64,000 nt of DNA from an uncultured Bacteroides sp. (GCA_947646015.1 CANSEY010000003.1:124001-188000); one strand, 5' to 3'. Shown: positions 54,336 through 63,925, counted from the stretch's first letter. A program made the numbers and translations. The notes: generated by a model not told the origin, from the sequence alone.

Positions 54336-55216
54336 TGAAGAGTAAAAGCAGAAATAACGCTGTGTCATATTTTGATATGCAGTTCATCACTTCCAGTATC
54401 AGTACCACGTTGGTATTGCTGTTACTGGGGCTTGTGGTGTTCTTTGTATTGGCGGCCAATAATTTGTCTGTTTATGTGCGGGAAAATATTAATTTTTCCG
54501 TGCTTATCAGTGATGATATGAAGGAGACAGATATTCTGAAGCTTCAGAAACGGCTGAATAATGAACCTTTTGTGAAAGAAACAGAATATATCTCGAAAAA
54601 ACAGGCATTGAAAGAGCAGACGGAAGCCATGGGGACCGATCCGCAAGAGTTTTTGGGGTATAACCCGTTTACGGCTTCAATAGAAATTAAATTGCATTCG
54701 GACTATGCGAACTCCGACAGTATTGCGAAAATAGAGAAATTGATTAAAAGAAATACCAATATACAGGATGTGCTTTATCAGAAAGACTTGATCGACGCGG
54801 TAAATGAAAATATCCGTAATATCAGTCTTGTTCTGCTGGCATTGGCCGTGATGTTGACATTTATCTCTTTTGCGCTGATTAATAATACAATCCGGCTGGC
54901 TATCTACTCGAAACGTTTCTTGATACATACGATGAAACTGGTGGGAGCGAGCTGGGGATTTATTCGTCGTCCGTTTTTGAAAAGGAATATATGGAGTGGG
55001 GTTCTGGCTGCTTTTATTGCAGATACGATCCTGATGGGGGCCGCTTACTGGCTGGTATCCTATGAGCCTGAATTGATTCGGGTAATTACGCCCGAAGTCA
55101 TGTTACTGGTATCGGGCGCAGTATTGGTGTTCGGTGTGGTCATCACTTTCTTGTGTGCTTATCTTTCTATTAATAAATATCTGAGGATGAAAGCAAGTAC
55201 GCTATATTATGTGTAA
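54335..55216 (+). CDS. ftsX: Cell division protein FtsX
   Basis: 293 residues with a cytoplasmic head, one membrane helix (about 20-48), a periplasmic loop (FSVLISDDMKETDILKLQKRL...YISKKQALKEQTEAMGTDP) and three C-terminal helices. This is the permease-like FtsX plan, which with FtsE signals to cell-wall hydrolases during division. FtsE is not next to it here. It overlaps the methyltransferase gene and is followed by a DUF3098 gene and uppP. Confidence 0.92.
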   Translation: MKSKSRNNAVSYFDMQFITSSISTTLVLLLLGLVVFFVLAANNLSVYVRENINFSVLISDDMKETDILKLQKRLNNEPFVKETEYISKKQALKEQTEAMGTDPQEFLGYNPFTASIEIKLHSDYANSDSIAKIEKLIKRNTNIQDVLYQKDLIDAVNENIRNISLVLLALAVMLTFISFALINNTIRLAIYSKRFLIHTMKLVGASWGFIRRPFLKRNIWSGVLAAFIADTILMGAAYWLVSYEPELIRVITPEVMLLVSGAVLVFGVVITFLCAYLSINKYLRMKASTLYYV

Positions 55217-55256
55217 TTCCGGATTTATAGATGTAAATAAATTAATGTAAATAACA

Positions 55257-55490
55257 ATGGGTGATAAACAAAAATTTGCCTTCGATAAAACGAACTTCAT
55301 TCTGCTTGCTATCGGCATGGCAGTGGTTATTCTGGGCTTTATCCTGATGACAGGGCCTTCATCGTCGGAAACGGTGTTTCAGGCGGACATTTTCAGTGTG
55401 AGAAGAATTAAGGTGGCTCCGGTGGTCTGTTTCCTGGGCTTTATTTTTATGATATATGGCGTGATGCGCAAACCCAAAACAAAAGAATAA
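55257..55490 (+). CDS. DUF3098 family small membrane protein
   Basis: 77 residues with two membrane helices (about 14-33 and 49-66) joined by a short outside loop (GPSSSETVFQADIF). Typical sequence: FAFDKTNFILLAIGMAVVIL and VVCFLGFIFMIYGVM. Its constant place between ftsX and uppP in Bacteroidetes suggests a cell-envelope role, but none is established. The next gene starts 6 bases later. Confidence 0.9.
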   Translation: MGDKQKFAFDKTNFILLAIGMAVVILGFILMTGPSSSETVFQADIFSVRRIKVAPVVCFLGFIFMIYGVMRKPKTKE

Positions 55491-55496
55491 AACAGG

Positions 55497-56297
55497 ATGG
55501 AATGGTTTGAAGCACTGATCCTTGGATTGATTCAGGGACTGACTGAGTATTTACCGGTAAGCAGTAGCGGGCATTTGGCCATTGGTTCGGCTTTATTTGG
55601 TATAGAAGGAGAAGAAAATCTGGCATTTACCATTGTGGTGCATGTAGCCACTGTGTTCAGTACATTGGTGATTCTGTGGAAAGAGATAGACTGGATTTTC
55701 CGTGGTTTATTTAAGTTTGAGATGAACAGTGAAACGCGCTATGTAATCAATATCTTGATTTCGATGATTCCTATTGGTATCGTCGGGGTGTTTTTTAAAG
55801 ATGAAGTGGAGGCCATTTTTGGCTCGGGATTACTGATTGTTGGCTGCATGCTGTTGCTGACGGCTGCGTTACTGTCGTTTTCGTATTATGCAAAGCCACG
55901 CCAGAAAGAGAACATCTCGATGAAGGATGCATTTATCATTGGACTGGCGCAGGCGTGTGCAGTATTACCGGGATTATCTCGTTCGGGCAGTACGATTGCA
56001 ACCGGTTTGTTATTGGGTGATAATAAAGCGAAACTGGCACAATTTTCTTTCCTGATGGTGATGCCTCCTATATTGGGAGAGGCGCTGCTGGATGGTATGA
56101 AGATGATAAAAGGTGAGGCTATTGCGGGCGATATTCCTACTTTGTCATTGATAGTAGGTTTCATTGCGGCTTTTGTTTCAGGTTGCCTGGCTTGTAAGTG
56201 GATGATTAATATCGTGAAGAAAGGTAAGTTGATTTACTTTGCTATTTATTGTGCAATAGTTGGAGTGGTCACCATTGTCGTTTCACAATTGCAATAA
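55497..56297 (+). CDS. uppP: Undecaprenyl-diphosphatase
   Basis: 266 residues with about eight membrane helices. The two family signatures are visible: [13 protein letters not shown] (with catalytic Glu and Ser/His region) near residue 17 and [13 protein letters not shown] in the second half. It removes one phosphate from undecaprenyl diphosphate to recycle the lipid carrier of peptidoglycan and other glycans, and gives bacitracin tolerance. It lies in a tight operon, 6 bases after the DUF3098 gene and 7 before truB. Confidence 0.96.
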   Translation: MEWFEALILGLIQGLTEYLPVSSSGHLAIGSALFGIEGEENLAFTIVVHVATVFSTLVILWKEIDWIFRGLFKFEMNSETRYVINILISMIPIGIVGVFFKDEVEAIFGSGLLIVGCMLLLTAALLSFSYYAKPRQKENISMKDAFIIGLAQACAVLPGLSRSGSTIATGLLLGDNKAKLAQFSFLMVMPPILGEALLDGMKMIKGEAIAGDIPTLSLIVGFIAAFVSGCLACKWMINIVKKGKLIYFAIYCAIVGVVTIVVSQLQ

Positions 56298-56304
56298 ATT
56301 GCGG

Positions 56305-57006
56305 ATGAATTTTAAAGAAGGAGAAGTACTTTATTTTAATAAACCGTTGGGATGGACGTCTTTTAAAGTCGTGGGGCACGCCCGTTACCATATGTGCCGG
56401 CGGATGAAAGTGAAGAAATTAAAGGTTGGACATGCAGGTACACTCGATCCCTTGGCAACAGGGGTGATGATTGTTTGTACAGGCAAGGCTACCAAGAGAA
56501 TAGAGGAGTTTCAGTATCATACGAAGGAGTATGTGGCTACCATACAGTTGGGCGCTACTACTCCGTCTTACGATCTGGAACATGAAATAGATGCTACATA
56601 CCCTACGGAGCATATTACCCGTGAGTTGGTGGAAAAGACGTTGAAAACGTTTGTTGGCGAGATACAGCAGATACCTCCCGCTTTCTCGGCTTGTAAGGTA
56701 GATGGTGCACGCGCTTACGATTTGGCCCGTAAAGGCCAGGAAGTGGAGTTGAAACCGAAATTGCTGGTAATTGATGAGATAGAGTTGTTGGAGTGTAATT
56801 TACCGGAAATTAAAATACGGGTGGTTTGCAGCAAGGGGACTTATATTCGTGCATTGGCACGTGACATCGGAGAGGCTTTGCAAAGCGGGGCGCACTTGAC
56901 CGGGCTGATACGTACCCGTGTGGGAGACGTCAAGTTAGAGCAGTGTCTGGATCCGGCAAAGTTCGCGGAATGGATAGATCAGCAAGATGTTGAGATATCT
57001 GATTGA
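56305..57006 (+). CDS. truB: tRNA pseudouridine(55) synthase
   Basis: 233 residues from the ATG at 56305, the start that does not overlap uppP; the family begins FKEGEVLYFNKPLGWTSFKVV. The catalytic Asp is in GHAGTLDPLATGVMIVCTGKAT. TYIRALARDIGEAL matches the downstream RNA-binding part. It isomerises uridine 55 in the T-loop of tRNAs. It is co-transcribed with uppP and queA. Confidence 0.95.
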   Translation: MNFKEGEVLYFNKPLGWTSFKVVGHARYHMCRRMKVKKLKVGHAGTLDPLATGVMIVCTGKATKRIEEFQYHTKEYVATIQLGATTPSYDLEHEIDATYPTEHITRELVEKTLKTFVGEIQQIPPAFSACKVDGARAYDLARKGQEVELKPKLLVIDEIELLECNLPEIKIRVVCSKGTYIRALARDIGEALQSGAHLTGLIRTRVGDVKLEQCLDPAKFAEWIDQQDVEISD

Positions 57007-57053
57007 AGTAAAAAAATAGAAAATAAAATAATTAATAAACGCACATTATTATC

Positions 57054-58112
57054 ATGAAACTGTCGCAATTTAAATTTAAGTTACCCGAAGAAAAGATTGC
57101 TTTGCACCCTACAAAGTACAGAGACGAGTCGCGCTTGATGGTACTCCACAAGCGTACGGGAGAGATTGAGCACAAGATGTTTAAAGACATCCTGAATTAT
57201 TTTGATGATAAAGACGTGTTTGTATTCAACGATACCAAGGTGTTTCCTGCACGCTTATACGGAAATAAGGAAAAAACAGGTGCGCGTATCGAAGTGTTCT
57301 TGTTGCGCGAGTTGAACGAGGAATTGCGTTTGTGGGATGTATTGGTAGATCCGGCACGTAAAATCCGTATCGGCAATAAGCTTTACTTTGGGGATGATGA
57401 CTCAATGGTTGCTGAAGTAATTGATAATACTACTTCACGTGGGCGTACGCTTCGTTTTCTGTATGACGGACCTCATGATGAATTTAAAAAAGCATTGTAT
57501 GCATTAGGAGAAACTCCATTGCCACATACAATTCTGAACCGTCCGGTTGAAGAGGAGGATGCAGAACGTTTCCAGTCTATCTTCGCTAAAAACGAAGGGG
57601 CTGTGACAGCACCGACTGCAAGTCTGCACTTCAGCCGTGAGCTGATGAAACGTATGGAAATTAAGGGAATAGACTTTGCATATATCACATTGCATGCAGG
57701 ACTCGGAAACTTCCGTGATATCGATGTGGAAGACCTGACAAAGCATAAAATGGACTCTGAGCAGATGTTTGTGACGGAGGAGGCTGTCAAGATAGTGAAT
57801 CGTGCTAAAGATCTGGGTAAGAATGTATGTGCTGTGGGAACAACTGTAATGCGTGCTATTGAAAGTACGGTAAGTACAGACGGACATTTGAAGGAATACG
57901 AAGGATGGACGAACAAGTTTATCTTCCCTCCATACGACTTTACTGTGGCAAATGCCATGGTATCAAACTTCCATATGCCGCTTTCTACGTTATTGATGAT
58001 TGTGGCTGCTTTTGGTGGCTACGATCAGGTGATGGATGCATATCACATAGCGTTGAAGGAGGGTTACCGCTTTGGTACTTATGGAGATGCGATGCTGATT
58101 TTGGATAAGTGA
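57054..58112 (+). CDS. queA: S-adenosylmethionine:tRNA ribosyltransferase-isomerase
   Basis: 352 residues, the usual length. Family motifs: [24 protein letters not shown] near the start, [14 protein letters not shown], and [11 protein letters not shown], then [22 protein letters not shown] and [16 protein letters not shown] in the second half. It transfers the ribosyl part of SAM to preQ1-modified tRNA in queuosine synthesis. It overlaps folK by one base (TGATG). Confidence 0.96.
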   Translation: MKLSQFKFKLPEEKIALHPTKYRDESRLMVLHKRTGEIEHKMFKDILNYFDDKDVFVFNDTKVFPARLYGNKEKTGARIEVFLLRELNEELRLWDVLVDPARKIRIGNKLYFGDDDSMVAEVIDNTTSRGRTLRFLYDGPHDEFKKALYALGETPLPHTILNRPVEEEDAERFQSIFAKNEGAVTAPTASLHFSRELMKRMEIKGIDFAYITLHAGLGNFRDIDVEDLTKHKMDSEQMFVTEEAVKIVNRAKDLGKNVCAVGTTVMRAIESTVSTDGHLKEYEGWTNKFIFPPYDFTVANAMVSNFHMPLSTLLMIVAAFGGYDQVMDAYHIALKEGYRFGTYGDAMLILDK

Positions 58113-58573
58113 TGAAAGTATATTTGGGATTAGGTACCAACTTGGGTGATAAGGAGCTAAATCTTCGTGTTGCCCTACAAAAAATAGAGGAGCGGATAGG
58201 GAAAATCATTTCTCTTTCCGCTTTTTATGCTACTGCTCCCTGGGGATTTCAGTCGGAAAACAACTTTCTGAATGCTGCGGTGGGAGTGGAGACAGTATTG
58301 TCTCCTGTCGGGATACTGGAAAGTACTCAACGGATAGAGCAGGAAATAGGGCGTTTGCATAAATCACGGGACGGTGTGTATAGTGACCGCCTGATTGACA
58401 TTGATCTTTTGCTCTATGGCGATAAGATACTACAGGATGAAAGGCTTATAGTGCCTCATCCGTTGATGACCGACCGTAAGTTTGTTCTGGAACCCCTTGC
58501 CGAGATTGCACCGGACGTTGTTCATCCGGTGTTTCATAAGACGATTAAAGAGCTATTTCTGGCTCTTTCGTGA
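58112..58573 (+). CDS. folK: 2-amino-4-hydroxy-6-hydroxymethyldihydropteridine pyrophosphokinase
   Basis: 153 residues from the ATG at 58112; a GTG one codon upstream is less likely. The HPPK signature is complete: LGLGTNLGDKELNL near the start, then FLNAAVGVET, DRLIDIDLLLYG (metal-binding Asp pair) and VPHPLMTDRKFVLEPLAEIAP. It transfers pyrophosphate from ATP to the pterin in folate synthesis. It is the last gene of the operon. Confidence 0.95.
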   Translation: MKVYLGLGTNLGDKELNLRVALQKIEERIGKIISLSAFYATAPWGFQSENNFLNAAVGVETVLSPVGILESTQRIEQEIGRLHKSRDGVYSDRLIDIDLLLYGDKILQDERLIVPHPLMTDRKFVLEPLAEIAPDVVHPVFHKTIKELFLALS

Positions 58574-58747
58574 TTTGCGAACCATCAGGTGTCGGGGAAG
58601 GTAGGCTACGCAGCCGATCAGTACGGCATACAGTATGCGCAAATCGTCGAAGGGCTGGTGATTCAGATGGCAGATTAAGGCGTAAATACCCACTGTGACA
58701 GCAATATACACCAATAATGTAAAAGCGGTTTTTAGTTTATTTTTCAT
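58553..58747 (-). CDS. Small two-helix membrane protein, function unknown
   Basis: 64 residues: a basic head (MKNKLK), one helix (TAFTLLVYIAVTVGIYALICH), a polar loop (LNHQPFDDLR), a second helix (ILYAVLIGCVAYLP) and a basic tail (RHLMVRKSRKSQK). The design is that of a small inner-membrane protein. It is convergent with folK and overlaps its 3' end by 21 bases, so transcription may interfere. No family recognised. Confidence 0.7.
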   Translation of the reverse strand: MKNKLKTAFTLLVYIAVTVGIYALICHLNHQPFDDLRILYAVLIGCVAYLPRHLMVRKSRKSQK

Positions 58748-58799
58748 AAGGTAGTCTGTTAATACGAAGCAAAAGTAGCAATAAATCCAAAATATTATC

Positions 58800-58807
58800 T
58801 ACCTTTG
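58800..58807 (+). promoter_or_regulatory. -7 element of metK
   Basis: TACCTTTG matches TAnnTTTG and lies 15 bases before the riboswitch-like stem, so the leader RNA would begin right at the aptamer. Confidence 0.65.
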
Positions 58808-58821
58808 TCCCTGAAATGAAA

Positions 58822-58873
58822 TGTGGAAAGATTTGAGTAGCTTGCAACCACAGAAAAAAATGCTAAAACAACA
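58822..58873 (+). promoter_or_regulatory. SAM-II-like riboswitch in the metK leader
   Basis: The sequence from 58822 has the SAM-II plan: a P1 stem TGTGG (58822-58826) with CCACA (58848-58852), a loop containing GATTTGA and CTTGCAA, an A-rich linker (AGAAAAAAA), then TGCTAAAACAAC, whose GCTA (58862-58865) can pair with TAGC (58838-58841) as the pseudoknot. It lies between a -7 element and metK, which makes SAM. SAM-II normally represses methionine/SAM genes when SAM is high. Confidence 0.72.
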
Positions 58874-58955
58874 TTCCCTTCTGTATGCGTTTTCTACTCT
58901 TTTTTGAATCTTTGCCCTCATTCATAATTTATAATTCATAATTCATAATTTTATT

Positions 58956-60248
58956 ATGGGATATTTATTCACATCCGAATCGGTGTCTGAAGGACACCCC
59001 GACAAAGTGGCCGATCAAATATCGGACGCTGTGCTTGACAAACTGTTGGCTTATGATCCCAGTTCGAAAGTAGCTTGCGAAACCTTAGTAACTACCGGAC
59101 AGGTGGTGCTTGCGGGAGAAGTGAAAACAGGTGCTTATGTTGATTTGCAACTGATTGCACGTGAAGTGATCCAAAAGATTGGTTACACGAAAGGCGAATA
59201 CATGTTCGAAAGTAATTCGTGCGGTGTACTTTCTGCCATTCATGAACAAAGTGCGGACATTAACCGTGGTGTAGAACGCGAAGACCCGATGAACCAGGGA
59301 GCAGGCGACCAGGGTATGATGTTTGGTTATGCAACCAACGAAACAGAAAACTATATGCCGTTGTCTCTTGACCTGGCACATAGAATACTTCTTGTGTTGG
59401 CCGATATCCGCCGCGAAGGTAAAGAAATGACTTATCTTCGTCCGGATGCAAAGAGCCAGGTAACCATTGAATATGATGATAACGGTACTCCGGTACGCAT
59501 TGATACGATTGTTGTTTCAACACAGCATGATGAATTTATATTACCGGCTGATGATTCTGTCGCTGCCCAACTGAAGGCTGATGAAGAGATGTTGGCAGTG
59601 ATCCGGAAAGATGTGATTGAGGTGCTGATGCCTCGTGTCATTGCTTCTATTAATCATCCGAAGGTTCTTGCTTTGTTCAACGACCATATTATCTATCATG
59701 TGAATCCGACCGGTAAGTTTGTGATCGGTGGCCCTCATGGAGATACAGGACTCACCGGACGTAAGATCATTGTGGACACTTATGGTGGAAAGGGGGCTCA
59801 TGGTGGCGGTGCTTTCTCCGGTAAAGATCCAAGCAAAGTAGATCGTAGTGCTGCTTATGCTGCCCGTCATATTGCTAAGAATCTTGTTGCTGCCGGCGTT
59901 GCCGACGAAATGCTGGTACAGGTTTCTTACGCTATCGGTGTGGCTCGTCCTATTAATATTTATGTAAATACATACGGACGCAGTAACGTGAAGATGAGTG
60001 ATGGAGAGATCGCCAAAAAGATCGATGAACTGTTTGACCTTCGTCCGAAGGCTATTGAAGACCGCCTGAAACTGCGTTATCCGATTTATAGTGAAACTGC
60101 TGCTTACGGGCATATGGGGCGTGAACCTCAGATGGTGACTAAGCATTTTCAATCTCGTTATGAAGGCGACCGGACTATGGAAGTGGAACTGTTTACATGG
60201 GAAAAACTTGACTATGTGGACAAAGTAAAAGCCGCTTTCGGTTTGTAA
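58956..60248 (+). CDS. metK: S-adenosylmethionine synthetase
   Basis: 430 residues. Conserved elements: [22 protein letters not shown] at the N-terminus (ATP and methionine site), [22 protein letters not shown] (the GAGDQG loop), [21 protein letters not shown], and [20 protein letters not shown]. It forms SAM from ATP and methionine in the cytoplasm as a tetramer. The leader holds a SAM-II-like riboswitch, so product feedback is likely. A strong terminator follows. Confidence 0.97.
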   Translation: MGYLFTSESVSEGHPDKVADQISDAVLDKLLAYDPSSKVACETLVTTGQVVLAGEVKTGAYVDLQLIAREVIQKIGYTKGEYMFESNSCGVLSAIHEQSADINRGVEREDPMNQGAGDQGMMFGYATNETENYMPLSLDLAHRILLVLADIRREGKEMTYLRPDAKSQVTIEYDDNGTPVRIDTIVVSTQHDEFILPADDSVAAQLKADEEMLAVIRKDVIEVLMPRVIASINHPKVLALFNDHIIYHVNPTGKFVIGGPHGDTGLTGRKIIVDTYGGKGAHGGGAFSGKDPSKVDRSAAYAARHIAKNLVAAGVADEMLVQVSYAIGVARPINIYVNTYGRSNVKMSDGEIAKKIDELFDLRPKAIEDRLKLRYPIYSETAAYGHMGREPQMVTKHFQSRYEGDRTMEVELFTWEKLDYVDKVKAAFGL

Positions 60249-60277
60249 TCAGCGTAGCTTTACAGCTATTTATTATA

Positions 60278-60337
60278 GAAGGCTGCACTTGTTTTTAACC
60301 CGATATGGGGAGAAAACAAGGCAGCCTTCTTCTTTTC
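60278..60337 (+). terminator. Rho-independent terminator after metK
   Basis: GAAGGCTGC (60278-60286) pairs with GCAGCCTTC (60321-60329), extended by CTTGTTTTT/AGAAAACAAG inside, then TTCTTTTCT follows. It lies 29 bases after the metK stop. Confidence 0.9.
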
Positions 60338-60351
60338 TCCTTGAAATTTGG

Positions 60352-60359
60352 TACTTTTG
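60352..60359 (+). promoter_or_regulatory. -7 element of the LOG-family operon
   Basis: TACTTTTG followed by C matches TAnnTTTG, 20 bases before the ATG at 60380. Confidence 0.6.
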
Positions 60360-60379
60360 CAGCGTGTTGAACTAAACCC

Positions 60380-60976
60380 ATGCAAGAAATGAACCAAATA
60401 ACTTCCGTATGCGTATATTGCGCTTCAAGTACAAAAATAGACCAGACTTATTTTGATGCAGCCATGAAATTAGGGCATCTGTTGGCAAACCGGCATATCC
60501 GTTTGATAAATGGAGCGGGGAATATAGGATTGATGCGTTCGGTGGCTGATGCAGTATTGCAGAATGGGGGAGAAGTGACCGGAGTAATTCCTCATTTTAT
60601 GGTAGACCAGGGATGGCATCACACAGGATTGACAGAGCTTATCGAGGTAGAAAGTATGCACGAGCGTAAGAGGTTGATGGCTGAAAAGAGTGATGCCGTG
60701 ATTGCACTGCCCGGAGGATGCGGAACTTTGGAAGAGCTGCTTGAGATTATTACCTGGAAACAGTTGGGGTTGTATCTTAACCCGATCGTGATATTAAACA
60801 CTAATGGTTTCTTTGACCCGTTGCTGGAGATGCTTGAAAATGCTATAGAAGGTAATTTCATGAGGAAACAGCATGGAGATATCTGGCATGTGGCACATAC
60901 TCCGGAGGAGGCTGTAGAGTTGGTTTATTCCATACCGGTGTGGGATGGTTCTATTCGTAAGTTTGCCGCTATATGA
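60380..60976 (+). CDS. LOG-family Rossmann-fold protein (TIGR00730)
   Basis: 198 residues (195 from the ATG at 60389, MNQITSVCVYCAS). Family motifs: INGAGNIGLMRSVADAVLQNGG, the ligand motif MHERKRLM, and LPGGCGTLEELLEIITWKQLG (the PGGxGTxxE motif). Proteins of this kind cleave nucleoside 5'-monophosphates to base and ribose 5-phosphate, as in cytokinin activation by LOG; in bacteria the natural substrate is unsure. It overlaps the next gene by four bases (ATGA). Confidence 0.92.
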   Translation: MQEMNQITSVCVYCASSTKIDQTYFDAAMKLGHLLANRHIRLINGAGNIGLMRSVADAVLQNGGEVTGVIPHFMVDQGWHHTGLTELIEVESMHERKRLMAEKSDAVIALPGGCGTLEELLEIITWKQLGLYLNPIVILNTNGFFDPLLEMLENAIEGNFMRKQHGDIWHVAHTPEEAVELVYSIPVWDGSIRKFAAI

Positions 60977-61803
60977 TTTTTGTCCAGGACTCTCTTGGCG
61001 CACAGGAGGCAGATACTGTGCAGCATGTAATTAGTGCAGCCGGTGCTCCCCAGGATACGTTGGGTAGCCGGGTGGATTTACAGGCGGTAAGTGAGACCGT
61101 GACCGGGGCGGAGGGTATGCCGATTCCTTATTCTCCAAGAACTGACGATGGGTTGGCTATGATACTGTTGGGATGTTTTTTTGTTTCTGCGTATGTGTTG
61201 GCACGCAGCAAGAAGTTTCTGTTGCAACAGGTGAAAGATTTTATGTTACATCGTGAAAGAACGAGCATTTTCGCTTCTTCTACGGCGGCTGACATGCGCT
61301 ATTTGCTATTACTTATCGTGCAGACCTGCGTTCTTGGAGGTGTTTGTATTTTTAACTATTTTAATGATATCAGGCCCGCATTGATGGAGCGTGTTTCGCC
61401 GCATATACTTTTGGGAGTTTATGTGGCTGTTTGTTTACTCTATCTTTTGTTTAAATGGATTTTATATTCGTTTTTGGGATGGGTGTTTTTTGACAAAAGC
61501 AAAACCGATATATGGCTGGAGTCTTATTCTACGCTGATTTATTACCTTGGATTCGCTTTATTTCCGTTTGTTTTGTTTCTGGTCTATTTTGATTTGAATG
61601 TCACCTTTTTAGTTTCAATTGGTTGCGTTTTGGTAATTTTTACTAAAATATTGATGTTTTACAAGTGGTTAAAGCTTTTTTCCTGTAATATTTATGGGGT
61701 TTTCCTTTTAATTTTATACTTTTGTGCCCTTGAAATCGTACCTTGTCTGATAGTGTATCAAGGTATGATTCAGCTAAATAATGTTTTGATAATAAATTTT
61801 TAG
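60973..61803 (+). CDS. DUF4271 family membrane protein
   Basis: 276 residues. A soluble, Gly/Ala-rich front of about 65 residues comes before six or so membrane helices (LAMILLGCFFVSAYVLARS, YLLLLIVQTCVLGGVCIF, VYVAVCLLYLLFKW and so on). DUF4271 is a Bacteroidetes membrane family placed before hemD (uroporphyrinogen-III synthase) as seen here; its role is not established. It overlaps the LOG gene and is 4 bases before hemD. Confidence 0.88.
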   Translation: MIFVQDSLGAQEADTVQHVISAAGAPQDTLGSRVDLQAVSETVTGAEGMPIPYSPRTDDGLAMILLGCFFVSAYVLARSKKFLLQQVKDFMLHRERTSIFASSTAADMRYLLLLIVQTCVLGGVCIFNYFNDIRPALMERVSPHILLGVYVAVCLLYLLFKWILYSFLGWVFFDKSKTDIWLESYSTLIYYLGFALFPFVLFLVYFDLNVTFLVSIGCVLVIFTKILMFYKWLKLFSCNIYGVFLLILYFCALEIVPCLIVYQGMIQLNNVLIINF

Positions 61804-61807
61804 GACG

Positions 61808-62560
61808 TTGAAAATTAAGAAAGTATTAGTGTCGCAGCCAAAGCCTGCTTCAGAGAAATCTCCTTATTACGACATTGCTGAAAAGTATGGTGTAAAAATA
61901 GATTTCCGCCCCTTTATCAAGGTTGAGAGCGTCTCTGCGAAAGAATTCAGACAACAGAAAGTATCTATTTTAGATCATACGGCTGTTATATTTACATCGC
62001 GTCATGCGATTGATCATTTCTTCCATCTTTGTACGGAGTTGCGTGTGACGATCCCTGAGACGATGAAGTATTTCTGTGTAACAGAAGCTGTTGCTCTTTA
62101 TATTCAGAAGTATGTGCAGTATCGTAAGCGTAAGATCTTCTTTGGTGCTACGGGCAAGATCGAGGATCTGATTCCTTCGATTGTGAAACATAAAACAGAA
62201 AAGTATCTCGTCCCGATGTCGGATGTACACAACGATGACGTGAGGGATCTGCTGGATAAAAATAACATCCAGCATACGGAATGCGTAATGTATCGTACTG
62301 TTAGCAATGACTTCATGGAGGGAGAGGAGTTTGATTATGATATGTTGGTATTCTTTAGTCCTGCCGGAGTATCTTCGCTGAAGAAGAACTTCCCTGATTT
62401 TGATCAGAAGGACATTAAGATCGGAACATTCGGATCGACTACAGCACAAGCTGTTCGTGATGCCGGACTCCGTCTTGATCTTGAAGCACCTAACGTAAAA
62501 GCTCCTTCAATGACGGCTGCCCTCGATTTGTTTATTAAGGAAAACAATAAAGGAAAATAA
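61808..62560 (+). CDS. hemD: Uroporphyrinogen-III synthase
   Basis: 250 residues with a TTG start at 61808 (MKIKKVLVSQPKP); no ATG is in a suitable place. The two-lobed HemD fold is indicated by SKPASEKSPYYDIAEKYGV-like front, DHTAVIFTSRHAIDHFF, PMSDVHNDDVRDLL, MLVFFSPAGVSSLKKNFPDF and GTFGSTTAQAVRDAGL. It closes hydroxymethylbilane into uroporphyrinogen III. Known heme auxotrophy of many Bacteroides raises the question of its real role here, which the window cannot settle. Confidence 0.9.
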   Translation: MKIKKVLVSQPKPASEKSPYYDIAEKYGVKIDFRPFIKVESVSAKEFRQQKVSILDHTAVIFTSRHAIDHFFHLCTELRVTIPETMKYFCVTEAVALYIQKYVQYRKRKIFFGATGKIEDLIPSIVKHKTEKYLVPMSDVHNDDVRDLLDKNNIQHTECVMYRTVSNDFMEGEEFDYDMLVFFSPAGVSSLKKNFPDFDQKDIKIGTFGSTTAQAVRDAGLRLDLEAPNVKAPSMTAALDLFIKENNKGK

Positions 62561-62563
62561 ATG

Positions 62564-62641
62564 AAACGGTAAACAATAAATGGTGAACGATGAACAAGCT
62601 AAGTTATCTGTCCGTTGTTTACTGTTTATTGTTTACCGTTT
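62564..62641. repeat. 17-bp perfect inverted repeat between hemD and rnpA
   Basis: AAACGGTAAACAATAAA (62564-62580) and TTTATTGTTTACCGTTT (62625-62641) are exact reverse complements, with the loop containing more GTTTA/TAAAC-like units. It would form a strong RNA hairpin in the gap and may limit readthrough from hemD into rnpA. Confidence 0.75.
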
Positions 62642-62650
62642 GTTATTATT

Positions 62651-63031
62651 ATGGCAAATACCCTGTGCAAAGCCGAAAGGCTGAATAGTAAGATTCTGAT
62701 TGAGAAGATGTTTGCGGGCGGCTCAAAGTCGTTTTCCATCTTTCCGTTGCGTGTGGTGTATATGCCTGTTGAAAATCAAGATGTTCAGGCATCTATTTTA
62801 CTGAGCGTTTCGAAAAAACGATTTAAACGTGCAGTAAAAAGAAATCGGGTGAAACGCCAGTTGCGTGAGGCTTACCGGATGCATAAACATCAACTTTTGC
62901 AGATTCTTACTGATAAGCAGCAACAGTTGGCTATTGCCTTTATCTATCTTTCGGACGAATTAACGTCCTCGGCCGAAATAGAGGAAAAGATGAAGATTCT
63001 ACTGGCTCGTATTAGTGAGAAACTGGTATGA
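62651..63031 (+). CDS. rnpA: Ribonuclease P protein component
   Basis: 126 residues from the ATG at 62651 ([11 protein letters not shown]); a longer frame from 62615 runs through the hairpin and is not favoured. The RNase P signature is present: [21 protein letters not shown], with the basic helix that binds the RNA. It helps the catalytic RNA remove 5' leaders from tRNA precursors. It overlaps yidD by four bases (ATGA). Confidence 0.94.
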   Translation: MANTLCKAERLNSKILIEKMFAGGSKSFSIFPLRVVYMPVENQDVQASILLSVSKKRFKRAVKRNRVKRQLREAYRMHKHQLLQILTDKQQQLAIAFIYLSDELTSSAEIEEKMKILLARISEKLV

Positions 63032-63249
63032 AACGCCTGTTGTCATATATATTGTTGCTTCCTATCTACTTTTACAGAGCATGCATTTCGCCCATGACTC
63101 CTCCTTCATGTCGTTTCACTCCTACTTGTTCGCAATACGCTATTGAAGCGATTAAGAAACATGGCCCTTTTAAGGGACTTTATCTTGCTGTCAGACGAAT
63201 TCTCCGTTGTCATCCCTGGGGTGGATCGGGATACGATCCGGTTCCTTAA
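63028..63249 (+). CDS. yidD: Membrane protein insertion efficiency factor YidD
   Basis: 73 residues. The whole family pattern is seen: an N-terminal amphipathic stretch ([22 protein letters not shown]), [16 protein letters not shown], and [15 protein letters not shown] at the end. It is found next to rnpA in many bacteria and aids membrane protein insertion. The start overlaps rnpA. Confidence 0.96.
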   Translation: MKRLLSYILLLPIYFYRACISPMTPPSCRFTPTCSQYAIEAIKKHGPFKGLYLAVRRILRCHPWGGSGYDPVP

Positions 63250-63255
63250 TAGTCT

Positions 63256-63891
63256 ATGGACATTCTCGATATACATACACATCGGATGCCTGTTGAACTT
63301 GGACAGGCGATACAAAATTGTCAGCCCGCAGAGTTTGATCCGTTGGCCGGTGCTTATTATTCTGTCGGAATTCATCCGTGGTATCTGACTCGTGAAAACC
63401 TTGACCGGCAGTGGGAGATGTTGCTTGCAGCGATACAGTGTCCCCAGGTTCTGGCAATAGGTGAAGCCGGTCTTGACAAATTGGTTCGGACAGACTATAT
63501 GTTGCAACAGGAAGTATTTGAGAAACAGGCTATGCTTGCACACGAAATGAAATATCCGTTGGTGATTCATGCAGTGCGTTCGGCGAACGAAATTATCTGC
63601 CTGAGGAAAAAAATGAAACCCTCTAATCCCTGGATTATACATGGGTTCCGTGGAAAGAAAGAACTGGCTTTGCAGTACATCCGGGAAGGGATCTATGTTT
63701 CATTGGGTGAGAAATATCAAGAGGAAGTGCTTTGGGGCATTCCCTTGGAATATTTATTTCTGGAAACGGATGAAAGTATGATAGATATTCATTGTCTTTA
63801 TGAACGTGCTGCTTTGCTATTGGAGATACCTCTTTGCAAACTTATGCAACAAGTGCGTCAAAACATTAATAACGTCTTTTTTAGGCAATAA
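63256..63891 (+). CDS. TatD-family metal-dependent hydrolase
   Basis: 211 residues, a little short for TatD (about 260). It starts with the metal motif DIHTHR and has GIHPWYLT, GEAGLDKL (metal Glu), LVIHAVRSANEIICL (His) and FLETDESMIDIH (Asp). This is the family order for TatD/YcfH-type DNases or hydrolases. It lies 6 bases after yidD and upstream of tyrS. Confidence 0.9.
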   Translation: MDILDIHTHRMPVELGQAIQNCQPAEFDPLAGAYYSVGIHPWYLTRENLDRQWEMLLAAIQCPQVLAIGEAGLDKLVRTDYMLQQEVFEKQAMLAHEMKYPLVIHAVRSANEIICLRKKMKPSNPWIIHGFRGKKELALQYIREGIYVSLGEKYQEEVLWGIPLEYLFLETDESMIDIHCLYERAALLLEIPLCKLMQQVRQNINNVFFRQ

Positions 63892-63917
63892 GAGTTGCTT
63901 GTTACGATAAAGAGTCG

Positions 63918-63925
63918 TACTTTTG
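63918..63925 (+). promoter_or_regulatory. -7 element of tyrS
   Basis: TACTTTTG followed by C matches TAnnTTTG, 33 bases before the ATG at 63959. Confidence 0.55.

Noticed and set aside
58921..58955. ATAATTCATAATT direct repeats before metK, considered as a CRISPR-like or binding array
   Set aside because: Units are short, AT-rich and have no spacers; probably a low-complexity leader.
62615..62650. An upstream ATG for rnpA
   Set aside because: It lies in the arm of a 17-bp hairpin and the added residues do not fit the family's usual start.
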